Shown here in pieces: positions 12,951 through 23,200 of a stretch of 64,000 nt of DNA. Under the pieces are notes generated by a model. That model was not told the origin of the DNA and did not search any database. It was given only the letters and a program-made list of their open reading frames with translations. Where the stretch lies: the NCBI GenBank assembly GCA_028673005.1, contig CM054116.1:64418682-64482681 (forward strand), read 5' to 3'. Numbering within the stretch: position 1 is the first letter of the stretch; every line of letters begins with the position of its first letter. Both the position numbers and the translations under genes were made by a program. Origin of the DNA: Tanypteryx hageni. Its lineage: Eukaryota; Arthropoda; Insecta; Odonata; Petaluridae.

Positions 12951-13126
12951 CTATACACACACACACACATAAATTTCTTGTTCTTGAAATTTTTTCAGCC
13001 ATAAGACGAGCTCGATATTCCCTGTTGAATTGAAAAGTTGGGGCATTTAACAAAGCGGGACGTGTGATAAAGAGGAGGAGGGACTGTTCCTAAAAATTTG
13101 GGACAGTTGGTCACCCTAGTGTAGTG

Positions 13127-13700
13127 GTAACTTCCAACTCGGCTGTGCATCCTCACGTTTCGTTTTCACAGTAATTTCTTTATTGAGAAGCGGTAGATTT
13201 TGCACCATTGATTCCAAGGCTGACGCTGTTTTGTTCTAGCGATGTTTTATTGTGGCGAGTGAGTATAAGAAATGAATGTTTCCATTGAGTAAAATCTAGT
13301 CAGAATTTAAATTACCAAACAGTTGTGAAGATTTTGCTTCTAATATTGAGTTGGAAAAAGATTTTTGTCTCAAGATAATCCATCCATCGCATTATATTTA
13401 TTTCGGAAAATAAGCATGCCGTGACGTATGTTATTTAATTAGATCGCTATCTGCCGGAAAAATGCAATTCTTCTTTCAGACTAGAAGACTTCGTACATAT
13501 TGTTTCCTTTACTTATCACTCATAAAGGTGCAAATTTTTAACGAGCTTTCCATTCAGAAGATAGTCTCTGTTTCTTTCTTTCGTCTTACACTAAGTAAAA
13601 AGAAATTCATTGCCCCAAAAATAAAAACTGCGCTTGCGATTTGAGGTAAATACCGTCAAGCCAAGTTCATTGATACATCCGTCCCGCGCGCTAGTGATAT
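13127..13700. other. Intergenic DNA before the GC-rich promoter region
   Basis: No gene or repeat is recognised. Base composition shifts from AT-rich to GC-rich at the right edge. Confidence 0.5.
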
Positions 13701-14526
13701 CATTTCGTGCGGATTAACTCGTCCGATATCCTCATCTTGACGTGGTCCTCTTCACCCTTCTCCCCCCCTCTCCAATGCAGGCGAAATTATTTTGATTTCT
13801 ACCACTCCCTCCCTGGTATTAGCGCCGTGCCTAAGGCGCGAGCGCACAATTATGAACACTACCCTCTTTTCCCACCCGCCCTCCTCCTCCGGGGGAAGAA
13901 GGGGTTTTACGCTCCGGCAGCCCGAAGGTGGGCGGTGGGCCAGGGGGAGGAAAGGTGAGAGGTGTGGGAGGAGGGGAAAGAGAGGCGGTGGTGGAACCCG
14001 CAAAGAGAGGGAGGCGGTGTGGCGGCAAGAGGAGGGAAAGGAAGATGCGCGTGTGGGAGCCATTTGGAAAGTGAGGAAGAGGGAGGGGTGGGCGGACGGA
14101 GGAGGGGGGGAGAAAGGAACAATGCGAAACACTCGTTTCCCTGCGACCGGAAGTGGTTGGCCCGGAGGAGGAAATCCCGCCCCTGGCGTGTGCGTGGGCG
14201 GCGGGGGCGAAGGCCGGTGCGTGCCCCCTACCTCATCTTTCGCCCGCCCCCTCCTCCCTCCCGCATCCCCTCCTCTGCCTGCCCTCCTCCCCCCGCCCCG
14301 TCTCCACCTCGACCTCCCCGGAATTATCGAGCGATCGATTTCGATCACACGCGCACAAACACACACACGACGCGCGCGCGGAGAATTCGCGCGCGCCGCA
14401 CTTTCACCCCGACCCCTCCAGCTCCATTCAACCCCCCCTTTCCACCCTCTCTCCTCCCCACTTCCACCCTCATTCACGTCGCTCCCACCACTGGGGTCCG
14501 CCTGCGTCTTTCTCATCCCGCCCCGA

Positions 14527-14536
14527 GCATGCGCAG
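14527..14536. promoter_or_regulatory. NRF1/EWG-like site
   Basis: GCATGCGCAG contains the palindromic core typical of NRF1 (erect wing in flies) sites, which are common in CpG-rich promoters. It is a motif match only. Confidence 0.35.
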
Positions 14537-15397
14537 TAAGCACCCGGGCCCCCACGGCCAGTGAGGCAGGGGCGGCGGCCACAGATTCATTCATCCGTCG
14601 GGGTGGGGGGGACTATTTTGAGAGAGGGCCCGGTTGCATGAACGGACGGTGCGAGAGAGGGAAGATGGGGGAATCGGAAAGGGGCCGGAAACGTGGTGAG
14701 GAGGAGAGAGCTTCTGGGGGCAGGAAGTGAGGTATAGATCGAGAAGGGAGAAAGATAGAGAGAGAGGGAGATATAGAGAGGGGAGCATCGTCGAACGATC
14801 TTCGCAAGGGAGTCCGAAGAGGGTTATAGCTCATCCTCCCCCCCTCCGCGCTTCGTAACCCTCTTTCCTCCGACCCCGCCTTCTTCCTTCCTTCCTCTCC
14901 GTGTCTTTCTCTCCCTCTCGGACGCGGGGGCGTTTTTGAGCGGCCGCGCCCGGGCCGACCTTCCCTCCTCCGCGCCACAGCCGGCCTCCCACCTCCCTCA
15001 TCTACCTCGGGGAATGTTGGAAGATTGCGGCAGAGTGTTCTTGTGGTGTCGGCTACTCGCGGGGCCGCGTGCTCTGTCGCCTCTGCCGACTTGTGGAGCG
15101 CGGGTGTAAAAAGGGGGGGGTAAGGGGAGGTAGGTGTGTGTCGTGGGGAGGGAGGTGCGGTCTGCGAGGGTGAAAGAGGGGGAGGCAGTGTGCCATCCCC
15201 TCCGTTTTTTTTAACGGTAGTGGTGGTGGAGGGTAGGGAGAACGTCGCCCACGGTGGATACGGAGGAGAGAGAGAGAATCTCTAACGCCCCCGCAGTATC
15301 TCCCCTCCTCTCTGCCACTCTCTCTCTCTCTCCGCCTCCTGGTCCTCGCCTCATCCCCTTCACTAACATCGATCCGAGTGATGAACTCCGTTCGCCG

Positions 15398-15441
15398 TGA
15401 CGTCAGGCCTAACCGCCCGGTGTAAACATTTCCGGGGCGGG
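15398..15441. promoter_or_regulatory. CRE, forkhead and GC-box cluster
   Basis: Within 44 bp lie a full palindromic CRE (TGACGTCA, 15398-15405), a forkhead/FOXO-type site (TGTAAACA, 15421-15428) and an Sp1-type GC box (GGGGCGGG, 15434-15441). The cluster sits 1.7 kb upstream of the Shc ATG, inside the GC-rich block. Function is inferred from consensus only. Confidence 0.4.
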
Positions 15442-16461
15442 CTACATTAGCGTTTTGTCGAACCTCCAAAAAAGTTTTCTCTCTCTCTTTCTCTCTTACT
15501 TACACTCACTCCATCCTTCCATTGCTTTCCGTGACCGATCTGTAGACTCGAGAGACTCGTCGGCTACGCGGACAGCTGTGTTTGCGTGTGTGTGTGTGCG
15601 CGCCAGAGAGAGAGAGAGAGACGGTGGTGTTGCCGGGAGGAGTTAAGACTTAAGGGGGATCCACGTGGTGCCTCAGAAAGTCCTTGGAAGTCGTTGAGGG
15701 ACTACTTCCCCCCGAGGTGTCGCTCCCACACCGGGGATCTTTTTTTTATCGGTCGCTTCCCGACGACGGTTTTCCTGGAGGTGTCACGTCCGTCTCCGTT
15801 TTGTGGTCTGTTTTCTCAGTTCGCCGCACGAGTCCGACGGCTCCTCCTCGATCCGCGAGTTCCTCCAGTGCCGTCGTAGAAGGGAACGAAACGGAGGTGG
15901 AATCGAGTCGAAATCCTTCTCTTTCTTTGGCAAATCCTCCCGAGTGTTGATATGGAACCACGTACGTCGTCCTACTGTCCTAACGTCTCGACCCCGAATC
16001 CTAAGGACCGTCGTTTTTAATCTCTCGTCCCCGCGTGCGTGGGTGGGTGAATGCGCGTGTCGTAGTTCTACTTTGTTCTCCTTTTCGGTCGTCCTTTTTC
16101 TCCCTCGCGGTAGAAAAAAACGCCTCTTTTCTCCCACCCTCCGCGACCCCTCCCCCTTATTCCCGCTCCCTCTCAACCAGCCAGCCAACCAACCCCCGCG
16201 CATCCTTCACCAGTTCCCTCCCTCCGCCTCTGTCCCCTCTCCTACAAACACTTCCCATTCACTTCTCACCTGCACCCCCCTTCCTCCCTTTCCCGCCTAC
16301 CGACCCTCTCTTCCTCGCACGGCAGCAGGAGCAAGCAGCCTTCATCCACCTTCCACGACCTTATCTGCTCCCACCCCGCCCTCTCTCTCCTTCCCTCCCC
16401 CTTATCCCCCCTCTCTCGCCCCCTCAAAACTCTCCTCCTTCCCTTTAACAGGCCTGCCCCT

Positions 16462-16488
16462 TATCGATAGAGAGAGAGAGAGAGAGGG
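16462..16488. promoter_or_regulatory. DRE octamer next to GAGA repeats
   Basis: TATCGATA (16462-16469) is the exact DREF-binding octamer of insect housekeeping promoters. It is followed at once by a (GA)n run, a substrate for GAGA factor. This marks a possible core-promoter zone about 0.7 kb upstream of the Shc ATG. Confidence 0.4.
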
Positions 16489-17155
16489 AGGGCGGGTTGG
16501 GCTGGTGATGAGGAGGAGGGAAAGGAAGGAGGAGGTGGCGAGGAGTAGCGGGGGAGGAGTTCGAGGAGGAAGTTCCTCCTCCACCATCAGCACCACGCGT
16601 GGGAGAAGAGCCCCTAGGACCGGGCGAGAGAGGGCATAAGAGATAGATAGATAGAGAGTGGGAGTGAGAGTAAGAGGTAGGGAGAGAGAGGGAAGGAGGG
16701 AGAGGTCGGCGCGGGTCGCGAAGTCCGGACCCCCGGTGCCGTGGCGAGGCAAGGCGGTCTCGTGCCGCCCACGCCTTCCGGAGGATATGCGGCGACGCCT
16801 CCTCCTTCCACCACCCCCGACGACCAAGACAAGATCTGGAGGTCCTCCTTTCTCCGGAGATTGAAAGGGGGGGTCTCTCTCTCTCTCCCCCCCACTTTTT
16901 TCCTTTTTTTTATTTTCGACGAATGGACACGTATTTGGTTCGCCGCCTCCTCGCTCGCCGCACGCGCCCCCCTCGGATCGCGAAGATAGTGCGTTCGTCG
17001 TGGTGGTGTGTTTGTGACGTTCCCCTTTCTTGTGTCTGGCCGGGTGTTTTTCGCGGGGTCGGCTCGGGAGAGAGTGGTCACTTCCCTCCCTCCATACGTG
17101 TCGTCTTCCGCCGAGTCCGCCTCCTCCGGCGGAGGAGGAGGCACGATCGGGCAAA

Positions 17156-17252
17156 ATGACTTCGGAATTCGGGAAGATGCTCAAGTGCCTGACGACTAGG
17201 ACGTACAGATCGTTACAGGAGGACAACTACACGCCCGTGCCGGTCGGGACGA
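17156..17252 (+). CDS. Shc: Shc first coding exon (long form)
   Basis: ATG 17156 lies in the context GCAAAATGA, close to the insect start consensus, and is the first in-frame ATG after an in-frame TGA at 17015. It encodes MTSEFGKMLKCLTTRTYRSL and continues QEDNYTPVPVGT, ending at the strong donor A|GTAAGT in phase 1. The acceptor at 60604 opens an exon whose frame completes the codon (giving K, then PIPKEEEK) and continues for over 460 codons. The join therefore fits in phase, but it rests on phase and ORF length alone; an unseen exon within the intron is possible. No signal peptide or membrane segment is visible. Confidence 0.6.
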
Positions 17253-20200
17253 GTAAGTCTTTTTTGTTTTTCCCCCCCCCTCATTCTTAACGATGCCAAA
17301 TTGTGTGTTCTTTCATCTGTGGTTAGCGAAACTGTGATCGGTACTTGACAATCAGCCGTTGTTGCAATTGGTCAGGAGTGCAAAAGAATCTGGGTTTATA
17401 CTCAATTTACTTACCACCAATAATCCAGGACATGTAGACAGTGTATGTTGTACTCTATATTGACATTAAAAAATATTTTCCCCTTCGAAACAATACCAAT
17501 TTGTGTACTTTCTTCTGTAGTAAACGAATCTCTGATTGAGACCATTGTCAATTTGTTCCTTGTTACAATTGGCCAGGAGAGAAAAAATATCGGGGTATAT
17601 ATTCGATTTACTTTCCATAAATAATCCACATTGCTTAGCCAGTCATTGTTGGACTCTATAGTGACTTTTTTTTAACATCCTCATCCCAAATTGCATCCAA
17701 CACTTTAGACTGCCTTCGGTAATCTAAACTCTCCACCATACTAGATCGGAAGAAATGATCGCGGGTGTATAATACGTGAAATTGATTGGAGATCAGAGCG
17801 ACTTAGTGGTTCGTTTTTTCCTTGGACAGTGTGGGTTTGTGACAGTAGGGTCAACCCCGAAAGTGAGAATATTCGGGTACGTTTCCCTCACCAATTTCTT
17901 TCCGTTCAGTCGCAGTTGCGATGATTCGCCGCGAGGTAAAGTGTAAAACGCGCCTCTCGGTCGATCAGCTCGCGTTTTCCTCTCGCTGTGGAGTTTTCCG
18001 CCGTTCGAGATTTCCACTCCTCCCGTGCACCTTCAGTATTTCGAGGTTTTTTTATAGACCAGATTATGCGGCGTGTTACTCCACTTCCGCCGCTCTGCTC
18101 GGCCCATACGGTAGCTGTCATGTTATTTCCCCCTTTCCCCTGCTTTTTTTGGACGTCCGTCGTTGATCCTAGGGGGGGGGGGGGAGAGAATTAATGATGT
18201 CGGCGTGCGGGAGCGGGATCACGACGGCCAACCTTTCGAGAACGTCGAAAATGTTTTCGGTGGAATTATTACGGAGAGACGCGAGGGAGAGCCTTCAGAC
18301 GAGAGGGGCGTTTTTACGAAAATGCTTCACCGTCTGAAATATCTTCACTCATTCAAAGAAGATCGAGCGATCGGCGAAGTGGATATCATTTTTTCCTCCG
18401 TGCCTCTCGGGCACATGTTCTGTTTTCTTTCGCTCATTACCTTCGACATTACGATTATCGTTCCATTTCTCCCGTGGCGGTGTTTTTTTCCTCCGCCTTC
18501 TTTCCCCGCAAAGGCCGTGACCCGAGTGGATGTTCCCTGTGCCCGATCTATATGACCCAGCCGGTTCGGGATTATTTCTTTAGTTTTCTAAAATATTTTT
18601 TCTTCTTCCTACGTCAAGTTCGTGGGGTCAGGGTGTTAATAACATTTATAATAAGAGTCGATGTGGTGACGAGCGGATTTTTTTTACATCTTTCGAATTA
18701 CATGGTGCTGTTGAATAACCTCCGTCATTACTTTCGGATGTAAGCTGCGGAAGCTCGTTTTATGTGTGTGTCTCTCGTTTGCAGTGCGGTTACATTGCGT
18801 AAGCAAAACCCTCGTTCATTAGTTCGTCCGTTTTTAAATCTGTCGGAACAAATGTTATTGACCCACATGGCAGCGGTAAAGGTGAACACTAATCTTCTCG
18901 GCATATGTCGATCACTCTCAGCTATGCGATAAAGCTATTTGACCCCTAAAACCTTCCTTCCGTTATCTAAGCGACGAAATTGAACAGAATGCGTTATTTT
19001 CATCTCGATATTGACGTGTGGCGTACTTTTCACTCGGATGTCTCGATTTTTGTGTTTGAAGGAATCGTTCAGTAAATGTTTCGCGGGCGGTTTTCATTTT
19101 GTCGAATTAATAGGAAATTTCGGTGAGATGAGCCACGATAGGGGAGGTTTACTCTGGAAAAATTAAGAATTTTTGAAGAACTAGACAGGCTTACGCGTTT
19201 TGGCCTTCTATTGCCTTGTCGCAATCGTAGGTGTTTTTCATCGCTGTAATGGTGCCTTTTATTTACTACTTCCCCAATATTTCATCGACTTATTCTTTTT
19301 AAAATAACTAGTCTTGTTGCTTGATTGTCTAATAGCGTTTATTCGTAGCAACTTTATTCCTTATGAAAGATTGGGAGTGATAGGATTTGTTTTATTTCGC
19401 ATTTTGCTCGGTGTTTTGGCAATGCAGTCGTTCGATCTTCATCCTCACGTTTTGAGACTTATAATGTAAAATAAAGGGACTTGTAATCCAACATAAATGA
19501 AGAAATTCCAACAAGTGACGCCTGAAACCATTTACTATATCGAGACTTATAGTTTGAGTATTGACTTGCTTCCTATCCCCGGTCTGTTGGAGAGTGAGAA
19601 GACAGTTTCGGAAGGCTTGACATTTAAAAGTGCCATCGAGTTAACTTCCGTACAATCTAATAATAAGATATCAAAAACTTTAATTATATAAACGAATGTT
19701 TTTAAGTTTACTTCCCGTATCTTCTACTTTGGCCCACGAATATTTTAATCGTGTGAACCGTCGCATCTGGCTGGTCTATCACCTTGTTTTTCCCTCGGAG
19801 AAAATAATTAATGAAAAAATCCTTTTCTTGATGGGTGGAAATGCACATTTTTCCCTTTGTAAATGTAATTTTGGCGTAAAACTGTCTAGTAAACCGGATC
19901 CGCGTGTCGTCCACAAATTTGCCGCACTTAGTGACAATTTCTCGATCGCTGATTCTAATGAAATCGTTCATTTTAGAACCTGTCAATGAATTAACCTTGA
20001 GGGCGGCTCTTTTGCAACTAAAATGCTCATCCGATTCACTCAACCGCCTCATAGCTACTGGAGTTAGCTAGATCACATATTATGTTGAAGGCTAGTTCGG
20101 TAATATAATTAGGTGTGTATAGTAACTGAAATCGACATGATAGAAATGAAAATCAAAGTTATAAAGTCGTGTTATAATAAAATTGTGGAAGATACATAGT

Positions 20201-23200
20201 TGATATTCATTTATATCGTGAGTCAATTCCACAAAGTGGAGCCTGATCTTATTAATGAAATCCACTTGTTTACAAAATCCATTCCCATGAGGTCATGTAT
20301 TATGTAAGCATAATTTAGTCAATACCAATTTCGAGAGACTCAAATTCACATGGTTTGCTACAGCGAAGTTTGTAATAAAGTCTGTTAGAATAACCAAACA
20401 ACAAAAAAGTCAAATGTTCACCGCTTTCGTGTTTTTAACTCTTAATTAGATAGTAAATGTTTTTCATCTTATAAATTTTATTTTATGCGTTTGTTATGAA
20501 AAATTCAGATACCTGTGCTATCGCAAGGGACTGAAGTATGCTTCGTATAAACCAGCATTCAGTATTAACGGGATTTTACCATACCGTGGGCGTGTGTATA
20601 TTATTTTATACAATTTGACAGCTTAACATCGAGCGAAATTTATGTGGTTAGGGCTTTATTCATAAATCGAAGTTGCTCTCATTCGTCCATTCATCAGCCG
20701 CATATACTCGTTCATTATTTACGCCGTCATTTATCTCGGTGGCTTTAGTGCCTGCTTGCTGCCTGAATGAAATGTTCTCGAAGGAAGAGTGAAATTGCGT
20801 CTGCGCCAGAATTCTGGCCACCATCTCCGGAATGATAACATACCGCAATGTTATATCGCCCGTATGTTTTTCAGTAATCGCGTATTATGCTCGGGAAATT
20901 CGTGGTTTACAACCAGCGATTGTGTGATGTAATTTCCTTTTGTTCCCGTTTCGGCATCTCGGCGATAAAGAACTTTTTTGTAGGAAAAGTGGATATTTAT
21001 AAATGTTAACGCGATTGCGTTTGTCGTTTCGGCGGTGGCAGTTGCCTCGAATGTCAGGAAAATATGTTTCGGGCAATGATGTGCATGATCGAACCTAAAT
21101 GCAGAAGTATTTCGTACGCGTAATTCATTGTCGGTGTGGTTTTCGTAATATGTATTGTTTTTATGCAAGGACATTTGTCAGGTGCAACAACAAATGTATG
21201 ACGCCCGTTCAAGTAAACGCGTTTAAATTTAATTTGGGATTTGGTGGTTATTTTTCCCCGTCAAGTCGTTAGGTTTTAATCACGAGAACTCGAAATGGAA
21301 GAATTGGAAGCATTAAGTCGTATTTGTGAAGCGTTTTGCATTTACACTCATCTTTTTAGGAGAACGGAGCATTCAGCATTGAAAAATCAAAGGTCTTCTC
21401 TTTCAGAATACAAATTTCTACCGTTTTGTTCGTTCGTTTGCCTTTCTCCAAAATTTCTGTTGCACTTTTGGATTTTGATGAATTATCGTGTTCTCTCTCA
21501 TTTTATTTTTCATGGCGAGGTGGTTGCATTAAATACTTTCCCCGTTTTGTATTAAATTTCTAATGCTTTCCTAACTTTCACTTTCATCGAGGTATATTCG
21601 GCTTCACTAGTCTTATTTGGTAGTCTAATACGTACCTGCAAATCTATTCATCTTATAAAAATGCTCTTTGTTTTTCGTTAATTAAAGGCGGTGCATCAAT
21701 TTTGCCTAAAAAAGATAAATTTATTTTTTTGTTTTTAGCGTTAATAGTTACAGAACTGCTTATAATTAGGATGTGGATTTTTCGGGTTAAAAAAAATCAT
21801 TCAGAGGGTAAATATCGGGTTTTATTATTTTTCTTTTCGTTCGGGATAAAATCGGGTATAAATAAGTTACAAATTTTTCGAAGTTTAAAATAAAAGTTCA
21901 ATCTTGGGTAAATTTCTGGTTTTATTATTTTGCAATTCCGATAAAATGATTTTTAAATAAAAATCTTGTTTAAAAATTTAAAAGTTTTTCAACACTCAAA
22001 ACTTTTTACTATACCTTAAATATGGTTGAGAGTGGAATATCTTGCGTTAAACGCCCCCAGGTGGAGAGGAACACCTCGCAGGCTGCACAAACATCTTCCT
22101 TCCCGTTCAACCTCTTTTGAAAACTCACCAGATATTAGTGAAATAATTTTTCTTTCGTAGTGTTTCCGACTAACAGACACTCGGGCTCTTTTTTCCTTAT
22201 CCTATCAAATATCTAACAGCGACTAGCTAAGGCGCATCCTTGACTATTCGTGGCGCGAGCAAACCAAGGAGAATCAGATTGTGTTATAAAGTAAGCTTAC
22301 GGATAAATTGTTTACAAAGAGAATAAACGGACTGATCACGAACATCTCGGACTGCACTCAAGTGCTGAGGTGCCTACAAGCGCCAGAATAGAAATTCCGT
22401 GACCAAATCTAAAAAACCTGTGTTTAAAGAAAAATAATAATTTCGGGGTTTTTCGGGTTTTACACGAGATTTAAAAAAGGTAATCGGAGGGTAAAAATCC
22501 ATACCCTACTTATAATGTGTCCTATGATAATTTATTGGACGTAATTCTGCAATTCTGCGTTTATTTGTACGAGTGAGGCGATTTGGAATATTCTTCGAAC
22601 CCATTCACGATGAAATCATGCGCGCAGGGAAGTATCCCACGGCATTGTCTGCAGCTGAATAATAATGAATGACCGCCATCCGCGTCGATCAACCGATTTG
22701 AACGGAGCGAATAATGCGCTGAAAGTGCTCTATTTTCTGGCCGGATGTCGCGTCAAATACATTCTGAGTATAGTTTTTTTTTGCGATCCATCGAAACGCT
22801 TCGCGGAAAATCGATACGGCGCTTCCATTAACCGGTGTTTTCGATATCGTGAATGGAGGCATTTAGCTGGAGTCTGCTAATACAGCGGTTTACGGCCTTG
22901 ACCCTTTCTTCAAAGAAGCGGGCTAAATTCTCGGGACGTGGCTCGAAACGCACGCTCGCACGAAAATTCTCTAACGCGCTCGCCGGCGTCATCGCGTCCT
23001 CCTCGTCTACGCGTGCGCGAGCTCCAAATAGAAAATGTTTGCGTGGACAGGAAGTCAAAAAATTAGAGGGTGTGTGTGTGTGAGAGAGAGAGAGCGAGCA
23101 TATATTTCGACCTTGCTCGGTTGAAGGTGCGCCAAGTACTCGTCGGACGATTGCTGTACCCATTGATCTCCTTCACAAGCTTTTTAAGCATGTCACTAAC

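Larger units (their letters stand above)
12226..13118. mobile_element. Composite hAT-like element, 893 bp, with nested insertions
   Basis: The ends TAAGGTGACCAACT and AGTTGG-TCACCCTA are inverted repeats. They are flanked by GTGTGGTG (12218-12225) and GTGTAGTG (13119-13126), an 8-bp duplication matching at 7 of 8 positions. Inside are a second hAT miniature element (12362-12676) and a member of a dispersed hairpin family (12820-12950). GGTGACCAACT-type ends with 8-bp duplications suggest a hAT-like non-autonomous element; the superfamily is inferred. Confidence 0.6.
13700..17155 (+). promoter_or_regulatory. CpG/GC-rich promoter and 5' UTR region of Shc
   Basis: About 3.4 kb of GC-rich DNA with abundant CpG and long purine-only or pyrimidine-only runs, including (GA)n tracts near 14756-14778, 15266-15276, 15606-15621 and 16470-16488. 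It ends directly at the Shc start codon. Consensus-like motifs include an NRF1-type site, CRE, forkhead and GC boxes, and a DRE octamer, listed separately. Overlapping ORFs occur in up to five frames on both strands with Pro/Arg/Ser-rich translations, which is what skewed GC DNA gives by chance, so no protein is called here. The transcription start and any 5' UTR intron cannot be placed without RNA data. Confidence 0.6.

Noticed and set aside
13752..14730. Long ORFs of 280 and 312 codons on opposite strands over the same GC-rich DNA
   Set aside because: Translations are low-complexity Pro/Arg/Ser/Gly with no domain, and up to five frames are open together; this follows from skewed GC composition, not coding.
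16402..17226. 274-codon minus-strand ORF over the Shc 5' region
   Set aside because: Shadow of GC-rich promoter DNA and the Shc first exon; no recognisable domain or sensible codon pattern.
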